A DNA stretch of 64,000 nt. Origin: Sympetrum striolatum (Eukaryota; Arthropoda; Insecta; Odonata; Libellulidae). The stretch covers positions 4,588,001-4,652,000 of the forward strand of contig OX388348.1 in the NCBI GenBank assembly GCA_947579665.1. The letters run 5' to 3'. The position numbers and the translations under genes were made by a program. The notes below the pieces were generated by a model, which saw nothing but the letters and a program-made list of their open reading frames with translations, did no database searches and was not told the origin of the DNA. Shown here in pieces: positions 35,301 to 49,431 of the stretch; the stretch's first letter is position 1, and every line of letters begins with the position of its first letter.

Positions 35301-38046
35301 CTATTACCCCTATAAGTATCAAACTTCACATATATACTCTGGTGTGCTGACAGAGTTGATTATTTTTTTGAGCAAATGGTTTAACCGGAAGTTGAGCTTT
35401 TTTTATTCTTGGAAGCAAATGTCCGTTTTTGTGAAATTTCTCAAAAAATAATATATTTAGGTATATACGATTGTTTGTAAAAGTTTTAGAACATGTAATT
35501 TTCTATAACTGCTGTATTGATCATATTTTTTATCGCTGATTGCTAAGGAGTTATTCCGGAAACACTGATAACCCGGAAGTAGCTGATTATGTACTTTGTT
35601 GGAGCTCTGGGTAAGAGGCAATTTTAATCGTTTTTCATCGAACATGTCCCGAAGAACATTACTTATAATGTTTGTGTGTAAAAGATATTATGAAATAAAT
35701 TAATCACTTATCTTCCAAGTTTAGTATAATATAGTATTCGAAAATACTGTTGTAAATTAATATTGACATCTTATACATGAAGAAAGTCATGTGCTGGCCA
35801 CATCAGATTTTTTTGTGATGCATTGGAGCTACTTCTTACGTATCCAATAATATTGTTTTGATGAAATGTAGGTGTTTTCCTTGCTCTTGTTTTGATTGCT
35901 ACTAGTGTTGTTTTTGATAGGGGCAGAATTTCATCACATTTGAACAATGGTTTCCTTTTCATGGTTATGTTTTACCCGTGTATTGGTCTGGATATTTTAA
36001 TGTTCCAATGTAGGTTTTTGAAATTATAAAATACGTATAGAATATATGCAATAACAAATATAAATAAATACTTTATGATATCTATTTCGGTATATGATTG
36101 TCATATTATAGGTTACCATAAAATACTTGCATATTGTTACACAGAAAGTTAATGATTTACAATATTAATTATGTATTTTTACTGAGAAACGGTTGATACT
36201 TAAGATGTAATGTGTTCAATTTTTCTGACAAATCCTTACTGAAGGGAAATTATGAGACCAAATTTTTAAAATTTACATTAGTAAGTGATTAATATTATTC
36301 TTTTTCAGTTGCGTAATTGCTATTCTTTATTGGCAATGTATCCATTTCCAATAGAACTTCTTATGGGAATATAATAGGCTCATAGAAATTCATTGAAATA
36401 TATTATTTGTGTATCCAGTCCTTCGGAGCATAGAGTATGCGTAGCTAGTTTGGTTTGAGTACATTAAATTTTTTACACAAGCTCCACACTGCTTTGAGCA
36501 CAAGGTTATGGGTCGACGATTTAGTAGTAGTTTTTGCACATGCCATTTTGGCAACTTTGCGTGCAAGGGCAAGTGTGGTCTTGTCCGAATGTGCATCATC
36601 GTCCACTTCCATGGCCTCATTGAGTCACTGGTAACACAGAGTGGTGTATCAAACATGACTTTAGAATGATTACCAATTAAAGTTATATATATATAATGGG
36701 CAATTTTAATCGTTTTTCATCGAACATGTGCCGAAAAACATTACTTATAATGTTTGTGACGTAAAAGATATTATGAAATAAACTAATCATTTATCTTCCA
36801 AGTTTAGTTTTAACATAGTATTCAAAAATACTGTTGTAAATTAATATTGACATCTTATACATGAAGAAAGTCATGTGCTGGCCACATCAGATTTTTTTGT
36901 GATGCATTGGAGCTACTTCTTACGTATCCAATAATATCGTTTTGATGAAATGTAGGTGTTTTCCTTGCTCTTGTTTTGATTGCTACTAGTGTTGTTTTTG
37001 ATAGGGGCAGAATTTCATCGCATTTGAACAATGGTTTCCTTTTCATGGTTATGTTTTACCCACGTATTGGTATGGATAATTTAATGTTCCAATATAGATT
37101 GTTAAAATTATAAAATACGTATAGAATATATGCAATAACAAATATAAATAAATTCTTTATGATATCACTTTCATAATATGTTTGTTTATAGGTTACCATA
37201 ATATACTTGCATATTGTCACACAGAACTATTAATTTTTACAATATTAATTATGTATTTTTACTGAAAATGGGTTGATACATAGGATGTATTGTGTTCTAT
37301 TTTTCTGAAAAACTATTTCTTAAGGAAAATTATGAGGCCTAATTTTAAAAATTTACTCTAGTTATTGATTAATATTATTCTTTTTCAGTAGCGTAAGTGC
37401 TATTCTTTATTGGCAATATATCCATTTCCAATAGAACTTCCTATGGGAACATAATAAGTTCATAGAAATTCATTGAAATATATTCTTTGTCTATCCAGTC
37501 CTTCGGTGTATAGAGTATGCCTAGCTAGTTTGGTTTGAGTATATTATATTTTTAACACTAGCTCCGTATTGCTTTGGGCGCATGGTTATGGGTCGACGAT
37601 TTAGAAGTAGTTTTTCCCCAGGTCATTTTGGGAACTTTGTGTGCAAGGGCATGTGTGGTCTCGTCCGACTGTGCATCATTGTCCACTGCCATGGCCTCAT
37701 TGAGGCACTGGTAGCACAAAGTGGTGTATTGAAATTACTTTATGATGATTACGAATTAAAGTTATATCTGTTTATCCATGTCCTACCTATTACATTTAGA
37801 TGTTTATCCAATTATACCTAATTATACATTCACTGACTTATTCATTCATAGGGGATTAAAATTGTAACCATATTTCATAAGTGTCTAAGACTTGAAATTT
37901 TTTCAACGTACTGGCCATAACGTTTAACCACCAAGAAAAAACGATATTTAGCTTCAATGTCATGTGTTTGATGCTGACTACTATGGAAAAGCAAAGGATA
38001 TCAGTCACTAATGATCCTTAAGGTAAGAAAATTTCTATATAGTAAA
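32355..38046 (+). repeat. macrosatellite unit 4
   Basis: 5,692 bp. Exon A 32,842-33,436; minus frames 35,771-35,962 and 36,855-37,046. Begins the run of units (4-7) with CACTGAACCACAGCAGC in relic X, and shares TTTGTGTGTAAAAG with unit 5 only. Confidence 0.97.
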
Positions 38047-41000
38047 TTAACGTGTGATAACTAAACTAAACTAGCTATATGCTAAAACTTAATCGAAAGT
38101 TTGAAAAATATAATAAATAATTGAGTGCATTTGAAACTATATTCGCCGCAGAGATACAATAACCATAGACGAAATTAGAAAGAGATGGTCAACAAAGGCA
38201 AAATACTACTTTGAGCACGCAGATGAAGATCATAAGTCAGCATTAGTTGAGGTCAACTTAATGTGGGACTAAGCAATGCAGTACCTATGTTCACTGAACC
38301 ACAGCAGCTGTAGACAAAAAATTAGAAATCTTTGGATGTTGTTCGATAGGCACACGGAAAACTGACTACTTCTTAAATATATGAACAGGACCTTATAGGT
38401 AATGAATCAAAAGAGGGTTACAAATTTTAGTGTAAATATGTTTAAGTCTAGGATACTTTGGAAATATCTAAATAAAATTGGACAAAATAATTCAATTATT
38501 TTAAGGCCATAATTAACAACTATTGTTTTATAGGTACCCATATCGAGAGGTCGTCTGGTAACTTCAAAAGAGAGCTACCCTAGCAGAATAAAATTCTCAC
38601 TATGGAGTGGTGTGATGCCATCCCCAAGTCGAGAGATTCTGCCCATCGAGTGGGTCTGGGAATCACGGGGTAGCTCTCAAATGTAAGTTACCATTTTCAG
38701 AATACAGTTCTCTTCAGGGGAGGTGTAATGCCTCTCCTGTTTGAGAGGTTCTGCCCATGGAAAGAGGGTCTGCGTACCTCATGGTATCACTCAATAGAAA
38801 GCTACCTTTGGCAAAATAATATTCTCATCGACGATCAGGATTCCGATTGAGATGTTTTGCCCTTCAAGACTTTCTGGTAGCTATCAAAAGAGAGATACCA
38901 TTTGCAGATACAATTCTCGTCACCGAGAGGCATTTTGCCTCTCTTGATAGAGAAGTTCTGCCCATTATGGGACTAAAACTTGAAGATTTCATGTAGAGGG
39001 TCTGATCTGACCTCTCATGTTGAAAGAGACGTGTAATAATCGATGCGCTTTGAGGAAGGCATCTTATTTGAGATTATCGTTGGATGGAGTGATTGCAATG
39101 CATTCCCAATTGGTGATGGCAAAATAAGGTATGTTTTTCTTAAGATTTTAGAATATACTTTTTAAGTATTGGTATCTGATTATCATTAGAAAATAATAAT
39201 TTTTATGATTAAAATCTTTTAATTGAATATTAATGGTCTCTTTTCTAACCTTTCAGGAATGGGGTGCTTATAAAAACATTATTGATAAAGGTCTACTGGT
39301 TTACCTACCTTAAAATCTCCACCTGAACCTACCTGTGGAAGAGGAAAAAGGTAAAATGCATAGGAAAAGCAGTAAATTCTAAATTGCTTTGGCAACATAG
39401 GTCATTCTTACCTATTGAACTTGACTCAATAACCATCACCTACTACCAAGCTGAAATGTGGTAGAAATTGATGAACCAGATACTACAGGTTAGTTTGGGA
39501 AGGTTCGTGCAGGCTCTCCTCTTGAATAATCTAAGGTAACTCTTTTATCATATAATAGATCCTCATTTCAATATAGGTTTAGCACTATGCATCCAAAATT
39601 GTAATTTCCCTGTTTAATTGCTTTGTAATCATCTAATATAATCTGCTGCTATTACTGGAATTTAAATTAGCATTTATAATTATAATAAATATATATTGTG
39701 TTTGCCCTTTTATTCATATAGAGAATATGCACTGAATGTTCCACAAATAATAACAGATGCTCCAGAGTGCTGCAGCTTGGGAGTAAAGTGGAGAATGGTG
39801 GAAATGGACCACTATAGTCTACAGTATGGGACAGTTGCTTAAGAGAGACACCAAGTTGCGGAGACATTCATTGGAAGAATGTACGAGGCCTCTTGACGGC
39901 TCCTGTTTGGGCGAGGGAAGTATAACGGCAGCCACTGAGTGCTTTAAGGGTGGCTGGAGAGTAAGATATTATTACATATATTGTTTTCAAGTCATTGTTT
40001 TTAAATGCGTCCCCAAGTTTTCTAATACAATGCAAGACCTAATTATTTCTTTGATCGAGTTTCAATAGGGTTTTATCATGTCAATTTATGTTTTTAATCG
40101 GTTATGATAAGTTAATTGGGTTTCAAGTATGATACACTGGATTTAGATGGTATGATAGGAAAAATCAGGAATTTTTTCCATATGCTCTTGCTCCAGTTTG
40201 CCTCTGTTGAATTGTTGTGGTTTTCCGTTCGTTCTGTTGAAGTACTGTTAAATCCTCTCCTTTCAAAATATCTCTGCTCCGGCTTTTCCTTTCAAATTGC
40301 TCTATGCTAGATTTGGGGATACATGATCATAATATTCTGTGGAGTTTGTAATTTTTTATATATATTTCATGCCTTATTTGAGTAATAATATATATTTAGA
40401 TATAATATTGCAATTACAGTCAAAATGTTCTGTTATACAGGTTGCAATACGACTTCGTCAATTTGCTTGAGTCAGCCAATGTCTGCCATCTTAACTAGCA
40501 GATTTTATTAAAGTTATAGGAATATTTCCAAAATGAGATCATGGACTAAGTTTGTGGGATGTATTTCTGGAAATCTGATTTATTTCAATGATCATCCTTA
40601 TGGTTACTTTACATTTAATCTGTCTTTTGGTTTGCCTTGTTGGATTTCTTTTTCTTAAATTCAATGAAATAATGGAAGTGTAAAATGGCATTGGTTTGGT
40701 CTGTAATCTAAATTGTTTAGACTCTTTGAATAGCGGTAGAAGATTTTACACTTTTGTTATTGCTAACGTATAATATACAATGTATTTTAGGGTCCATTCC
40801 TTCATACTATTTGGATTTTTACCTTCTCCATATTCATAGTACATAGAAAGTATTGTTTTCATGAAAAAATTTGACTTCGAGATTTCAACGGAAATACATG
40901 TTTTGGGGTCCCTAGAATAAGTTCTGACCATTTTTGGAAAGAAGTTTGCGTGTATGTGTGTGTGTGTGCTTGTGGGCACTCTAACGTGATAACTATTACC

Positions 41001-43738
41001 CCTATAAGTATCAAACTTCACATATATACTCTGGTGTGCTGACAGAGTTGATTATTTTTTTGAGCAAATGGTTTAACCGGAAGTTGAGCTTTTTTTATTC
41101 TTGGAAGCAAATGTCCGTTTTTGTGAAATTTCTCAAAAAATAATATATTTAGGTATATACGATTGTTTGTAAAAGTTTTAGAACATGTAATTTTCTATAA
41201 CTGCTGTATTGATCATATTTTTTATCGCTGATTGCTAAGGAGTTATTCCGGAAACACTGATAACCCGGAAGTAGCTGATTATGTACTTTGTTGGAGCTCT
41301 GGGTAAGAGGCAATTTTAATCGTTTTTCATCGAACATGTCCCGAAGAACATTACTTATAATGTTTGTGTGTAAAAGATATTATGAAATAAATTAATCACT
41401 TATCTTCCAAGTTTAGTATAATATAGTATTCGAAAATACTGTTGTAAATTAATATTGACATCTTATACATGAAGAAAGTCATGTGCTGGCCACATCAGAT
41501 TTTTTTGTGATGCATTGGAGCTACTTCTTACGTATCCAATAATATTGTTTTGATGAAATGTAGGTGTTTTCCTTGCTCTTGTTTTGATTGCTACTAGTGT
41601 TGTTTTTGATAGGGGCAGAATTTCATCACATTTGAACAATGGTTTCCTTTTCATGGTTATGTTTTACCCGTGTATTGGTCTGGATATTTTAATGTTCCAA
41701 TGTAGGTTTTTGAAATTATAAAATACGTATAGAATATATGCAATAACAAATATAAATAAATACTTTATGATATCTATTTCGGTATATGATTGTCATATTA
41801 TAGGTTACCATAAAATACTTGCATATTGTTACACAGAAAGTTAATGATTTACAATATTAATTATGTATTTTTACTGAGAAACGGTTGATACTTAAGATGT
41901 AATGTGTTCAATTTTTCTGACAAATCCTTACTGAAGGGAAATTATGAGACCAAATTTTTAAAATTTACATTAGTAAGTGATTAATATTATTCTTTTTCAG
42001 TTGCGTAATTGCTATTCTTTATTGGCAATGTATCCATTTCCAATAGAACTTCTTATGGGAATATAATAGGCTCATAGAAATTCATTGAAATATATTATTT
42101 GTGTATCCAGTCCTTCGGAGCATAGAGTATGCGTAGCTAGTTTGGTTTGAGTACATTAAATTTTTTACACAAGCTCCACACTGCTTTGAGCACAAGGTTA
42201 TGGGTCGACGATTTAGTAGTAGTTTTTGCACATGCCATTTTGGCAACTTTGCGTGCAAGGGCAAGTGTGGTCTTGTCCGAATGTGCATCATCGTCCACTT
42301 CCATGGCCTCATTGAGTCACTGGTAACACAGAGTGGTGTATCAAACATGACTTTAGAATGATTACCAATTAAAGTTATATATATATAATGGGCAATTTTA
42401 ATCGTTTTTCATCGAACATGTGCCGAAAAACATTACTTATAATGTTTGTGACGTAAAAGATATTATGAAATAAACTAATCATTTATCTTCCAAGTTTAGT
42501 TTTAACATAGTATTCAAAAATACTGTTGTAAATTAATATTGACATCTTATACATGAAGAAAGTCATGTGCTGGCCACATCAGATTTTTTTGTGATGCATT
42601 GGAGCTACTTCTTACGTATCCAATAATATCGTTTTGATGAAATGTAGGTGTTTTCCTTGCTCTTGTTTTGATTGCTACTAGTGTTGTTTTTGATAGGGGC
42701 AGAATTTCATCGCATTTGAACAATGGTTTCCTTTTCATGGTTATGTTTTACCCACGTATTGGTATGGATAATTTAATGTTCCAATATAGATTGTTAAAAT
42801 TATAAAATACGTATAGAATATATGCAATAACAAATATAAATAAATTCTTTATGATATCACTTTCATAATATGTTTGTTTATAGGTTACCATAATATACTT
42901 GCATATTGTCACACAGAACTATTAATTTTTACAATATTAATTATGTATTTTTACTGAAAATGGGTTGATACATAGGATGTATTGTGTTCTATTTTTCTGA
43001 AAAACTATTTCTTAAGGAAAATTATGAGGCCTAATTTTAAAAATTTACTCTAGTTATTGATTAATATTATTCTTTTTCAGTAGCGTAAGTGCTATTCTTT
43101 ATTGGCAATATATCCATTTCCAATAGAACTTCCTATGGGAACATAATAAGTTCATAGAAATTCATTGAAATATATTCTTTGTCTATCCAGTCCTTCGGTG
43201 TATAGAGTATGCCTAGCTAGTTTGGTTTGAGTATATTATATTTTTAACACTAGCTCCGTATTGCTTTGGGCGCATGGTTATGGGTCGACGATTTAGAAGT
43301 AGTTTTTCCCCAGGTCATTTTGGGAACTTTGTGTGCAAGGGCATGTGTGGTCTCGTCCGACTGTGCATCATTGTCCACTGCCATGGCCTCATTGAGGCAC
43401 TGGTAGCACAAAGTGGTGTATTGAAATTACTTTATGATGATTACGAATTAAAGTTATATCTGTTTATCCATGTCCTACCTATTACATTTAGATGTTTATC
43501 CAATTATACCTAATTATACATTCACTGACTTATTCATTCATAGGGGATTAAAATTGTAACCATATTTCATAAGTGTCTAAGACTTGAAATTTTTTCAACG
43601 TACTGGCCATAACGTTTAACCACCAAGAAAAAACGATATTTAGCTTCAATGTCATGTGTTTGATGCTGACTACTATGGAAAAGCAAAGGATATCAGTCAC
43701 TAATGATCCTTAAGGTAAGAAAATTTCTATATAGTAAA
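38047..43738 (+). repeat. macrosatellite unit 5
   Basis: 5,692 bp. Exon A 38,534-39,128; minus frames 41,463-41,654 and 42,547-42,738. Almost a duplicate of unit 4 across its whole length, including the TTTGTGTGTAAAAG variant, so units 4 and 5 separated very recently. Confidence 0.97.
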
Positions 43739-46700
43739 TTAACGTGTGATAACTAAACTAAACTAGCTATATGCTAAAACTTAATCGAAAGTTTGAAAAA
43801 TATAATAAATAATTGAGTGCATTTGAAACTATATTCGCCGCAGAGATACAATAACCATAGACGAAATTAGAAAGAGATGGTCAACAAAGGCAAAATACTA
43901 CTTTGAGCACGCAGATGAAGATCATAAGTCAGCATTAGTTGAGGTCAACTTAATGTGGGACTAAGCAATGCAGTACCTATGTTCACTGAACCACAGCAGC
44001 TGTAGACAAAAAATTAGAAATCTTTGGATGTTGTTCGATAGGCACACGGAAAACTGACTACTTCTTAAATATATGAACAGGACCTTATAGGTAATGAATC
44101 AAAAGAGGGTTACAAATTTTAGTGTAAATATGTTTAAGTCTAGGATACTTTGGAAATATCTAAATAAAATTGGACAAAATAATTCAATTATTTTAAGGCC
44201 ATAATTAACAACTATTGTTTTATAGGTACCCATATCGAGAGGTCGTCTGGTAACTTCAAAAGAGAGCTACCCTAGCAGAATAAAATTCTCACTATGGAGT
44301 GGTGTGATGCCATCCCCAAGTCGAGAGATTCTGCCCATCGAGTGGGTCTGGGAACCACGGGGTAGCTCTCAAATGTAAGTTACCATTTTCAGAATACAGT
44401 TCTCTTCAGGGGAGGTGTAATGCCTCTCCTGTTTGAGAGGTTCTGCCCATGGAAAGAGGGTCTGCGTACCTCATGGTATCACTCAATAGAAAGCTACCTT
44501 TGGCAAAATAATATTCTCATCGACGATCAGGATTCCGATTGAGATGTTTTGCCCTTCAAGACTTTCTGGTAGCTATCAAAAGAGAGATACCATTTGCAGA
44601 TACAATTCTCGTCACCGAGAGGCATTTTGCTTCTCTTGATAGAGAAGTTCTGCCCATTATGGGACTAAAACTTGAAGATTTCATGTAGAGGGTCTGATCT
44701 GACCTCTCATGTTGAAAGAGACGTGTAATAATCGATGCGCTTTGAGGAAGGCATCTTATTTGAGATTATCGTTGGATGGAGTGATTGCAATGCATTCCCA
44801 ATTGGTGATGGCAAAATAAGGTATGTTTTTCTTAAGATTTTAGAATATACTTTTTAAGTATTGGTATCTGATTATCATTAGAAAATAATAATTTTTATGA
44901 TTAAAATCTTTTAATTGAATATTAATGGTCTCTTTTCTAACCTTTCAGGAATGGGGTGCTTATAAAAACATTATTGATAAAGGTCTACTGGTTTACCTAC
45001 CTTAAAATCTCCACCTGAACCTACCTGTGGAAGAGGAAAAAGGTAAAATGCATAGGAAAAGCAGTAAATTCTAAATTGCTTTGGCAACATAGGTCATTCT
45101 TACCTATTGAACTTGACTCAATAACCATCACCTACTACCAAGCTGAAATGTGGTAGAAATTGATGAACCAGATACTACAGGTTAGTTTGGGAAGGTTCGT
45201 GCAGGCTCTCCTCTTGAATAATCTAAGGTAACTCTTTTATCATATAATAGATCCTCATTTCAATATAGGTTTAGCACTATGCATCCAAAATTGTAATTTC
45301 CCTGTTTAATTGCTTTGTAATCATCTAATATAATCTGCTGCTATTACTGGAATTTAAATTAGCATTTATAATTATAATAAATATATATTGTGTTTGCCCT
45401 TTTATTCATATAGAGAATATGCACTGAATGTTCCACAAATAATAACAGATGCTCCAGAGTGCTGCAGCTTGGGAGTAAAGTGGAGAATGGTGGAAATGGA
45501 CCACTATAGTCTACAGTATGGGACAGTTGCTTAATAGAGACACCAAGTTGCGGAGACATTCATTGGAAGAATGTACGAGGCCTCTTGACGGCTCCTGTTT
45601 TGGGCGAGGGAAGTATAACGGCAGCCACTGAGTGCTTTAAGGGTGGCTGGAGAGTAAGATATTATTACATATATTGTTTTCAAGTCATTGTTTTTAAATG
45701 CGTCCCCAAGTTTTCTAATACAATGCAAGACCTAATTATTTCTTTGATCGAGTTTCAATAGGGTTTTATCATGTCAATTTATGTTTTTAATCGGTTATGA
45801 TAAGTTAATTGGGTTTCAAGTATGATGCACTGGATTTAGATGGTATGATAGGAAAAATCAGGAATTTTTTCCATATGCTCTTGCTCCAGTTTGCCTCTGT
45901 TGAATTGTTGTGGTTTTCCGTTCGTTCTGTTGAAGTACTGTTAAATCCTCTCCTTTCAAAATATCTCTGCTCCGGCTTTTCCTTTCAAATTGCTCTATGC
46001 TAGCTTTGGGGATACATGATCATAATATTCTGTGGAGTTTGTAATTTTTTATATATATTTCATGCCTTATTTGAGTAATAATATATATTTAGATATAATA
46101 TTGCAATTACAGTCAAAATGTTCTGTTATACAGGTTGCAATACGACTTCGTCAATTTGCTTGAGTCAGCCAATGTCTGCCATCTTAACTAGCAGATTTTA
46201 TTAAAGTTATAGGAATATTTCCAAAATGAGATCATGGACTAAGTTTGTGGGATGTATTTCTGGAAATCTGATTTATTTCAATGATCATCCTTATGGTTAC
46301 TTTACATTTAAGCTGTCTTATGGTTTGCCTTGTTGGATTTCTTTTTCTTAAATTCAATGAAATAATGGAAGTGTAAAATGGCATTGGTTTGGTCTGTAAT
46401 CTAAATTGTTTAGACTCTTTGAATAGCGGTAGAAGATTTTACACTTTTGTTATTGCTAACGTATAATATACAATGTATTTTAGGGTCCATTCCTTCATAC
46501 TATTTGGATTTTTACCTTCTCCATATTCATAGTACATAGAAAGTATTGTTTTCATGAAAAAATTTGACTTCGAGATTTCAACGGAAATACATGTTTTGGG
46601 GTCCCTAGAATAAGTTCTGACCATTTTTGGAAAGAAGTTTGCGTGTATGTGTGTGTGTGTGCTTGTGGGCACTCTAACGTGATAACTATTACCCCTATAA

Positions 46701-49431
46701 GTATCAAACTTCACATATATACTCTGGTGTGCTGACAGAGTTGATTATTTTTTTGAGCAAATGGTTTAACCGGAAGTTGAGCTTTTTTTATTCTTGGAAG
46801 CAAATGTCCGTTTTTGTGAAATTTCTCAAAAAATAATATATTTAGGTATATACGATTGTTTGTAAAAGTTTTAGAACATGTAATTTTCTATAACTGCTGT
46901 ATTGATCATATTTTTTATCGCTGATTGCTAAGGAGTTATTCCGGAAACACTGATAACCCGGAAGTAGCTGATTATGTACTTTGTTGGAGCTCTGGGTAAG
47001 AGGCAATTTTAATCGTTTTTCATCGAACATGTCCCGAAGAACATTACTTATAATGTTTGTGCGTAAAAGATATTATGAAATAAATTAATCACTTATCTTC
47101 CAAGTTTAGTATAATATAGTATTCGAAAATACTGTTGTAAATTAATATTGACATCTTATACATGAAGAAAGTCATGTGCTGGCCACATCAGATTTTTTTG
47201 TGATGCATTGGAGCTACTTCTTACGTATCCAATAATATTGTTTTGATGAAATGTAGGTGTTTTCCTTGCTCTTGTTTTGATTGCTACTAGTGTTGTTTTT
47301 GATAGGGGCAGAATTTCATCACATTTGAACAATGGTTTCCTTTTCATGGTTATGTTTTACCCGTGTATTGGTCTGGATATTTTAATGTTCCAATGTAGGT
47401 TTTTGATATTATAAAATACGTATAGAATATATGCAATAACAAATATAAATAAATACTTTATGATATCTATTTCGGTATATGATTGTCATATTATAGGTTA
47501 CCATAAAATACTTGCATATTGTTACACAGAAAGTTAATGATTTACAATATTAATTATGTATTTTTACTGAGAAACGGTTGATACTTAAGATGTAATGTGT
47601 TCAATTTTTCTGACAAATCCTTACTGAAGGGAAATTATGAGACCAAATTTTTAAAATTTACATTAGTAAGTGATTAATATTATTCTTTTTCAGTTGCGTA
47701 ATTGCTATTCTTTATTGGCAATGTATCCATTTCCAATAGAACTTCTTATGGGAATATAATAGGCTCATAGAAATTCATTGAAATATATTATTTGTGTATC
47801 CAGTCCTTCGGAGCATAGAGTATGCGTAGCTAGTTTGGTTTGAGTACATTAAATTTTTTACACAAGCTCCACACTGCTTTGAGCACAAGGTTATGGGTCG
47901 ACGATTTAGTAGTAGTTTTTGCACATGCCATTTTGGCAACTTTGCGTGCAAGGGCAAGTGTGGTCTTGTCCGAATGTGCATCATCGTCCACTTCCATGGC
48001 CTCATTGAGTCACTGGTAACACAGAGTGGTGTATCAAACATGACTTTAGAATGATTACCAATTAAAGTTATATATATATAATGGGCAATTTTAATCGTTT
48101 TTCATCGAACATGTGCCGAAAAACATTACTTATAATGTTTGTGACGTAAAAGATATTATGAAATAAACTAATCATTTATCTTCCAAGTTTAGTTTTAACA
48201 TAGTATTCAAAAATACTGTTGTAAATTAATATTGACATCTTATACATGAAGAAAGTCATGTGCTGGCCACATCAGATTTTTTTGTGATGCATTGGAGCTA
48301 CTTCTTACGTATCCAATAATATCGTTTTGATGAAATGTAGGTGTTTTCCTTGGTCTTGTTTTGATTGCTACTAGTGTTGTTTTTGATAGGGGCAGAATTT
48401 CATCGCATTTGAACAATGGTTTCCTTTTCATGGTTATGTTTTACCCACGTATTGGTATGGATAATTTAATGTTCCAATATAGATTGTTAAAATTATAAAA
48501 TACGTATAGAATATATGCAATAACAAATATAAATAAATTCTTTATGATATCACTTTCATAATATGTTTGTTTATAGGTTACCATAATATACTTGCATATT
48601 GTCACACAGAACTATTAATTTTTACAATATTAATTATGTATTTTTACTGAAAATGGGTTGATACATAGGATGTATTGTGTTCTATTTTTCTGAAAAACTA
48701 TTTCTTAAGGAAAATTATGAGGCCTAATTTTAAAAATTTACTCTAGTTATTGATTAATATTATTCTTTTTCAGTAGCGTAAGTGCTATTCTTTATTGGCA
48801 ATATATCCATTTCCAATAGAACTTCCTATGGGAACATAATAAGTTCATAGAAATTCATTGAAATATATTCTTTGTCTATCCAGTCCTTCGGTGTATAGAG
48901 TATGCCTAGCTAGTTTGGTTTGAGTATATTATATTTTTAACACTAGCTCCGTATTGCTTTGGGCGCATGGTTATGGGTCGACGATTTAGAAGTAGTTTTT
49001 CCCCAGGTCATTTTGGGAACTTTGTGTGCAAGGGCATGTGTGGTCTCGTCCGACTGTGCATCATTGTCCACTGCCATGGCCTCATTGAGGCACTGGTAGC
49101 ACAAAGTGGTGTATTGAAATTACTTTATGATGATTACGAATTAAAGTTATATCTGTTTATCCATGTCCTACCTATTACATTTAGATGTTTATCCAATTAT
49201 ACCTAATTATACATTCACTGACTTATTCATTCATAGGGGATTAAAATTGTAACCATATTTCATAAGTGTCTAAGACTTGAAATTTTTTCAACGTACTGGC
49301 CATAACGTTTAACCACCAAGAAAAAACGATATTTAGCTTCAATGTCATGTGTTTGATGCTGACTACTATGGAAAAGCAAAGGATATCAGTCACTAATGAT
49401 CCTTAAGGTAAGAAAATTTCTATATAGTAAA
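43739..49431 (+). repeat. macrosatellite unit 6
   Basis: 5,693 bp. Exon A 44,226-44,820; minus frames 47,156-47,347 and 48,240-48,431 (the latter with an A-to-P change). Its first half shares TTGCTTCTC, TTAATAGAGA, GTTTTGGGCG and CTTATGGTTTG with unit 7; its second half resembles units 3-5. Confidence 0.97.
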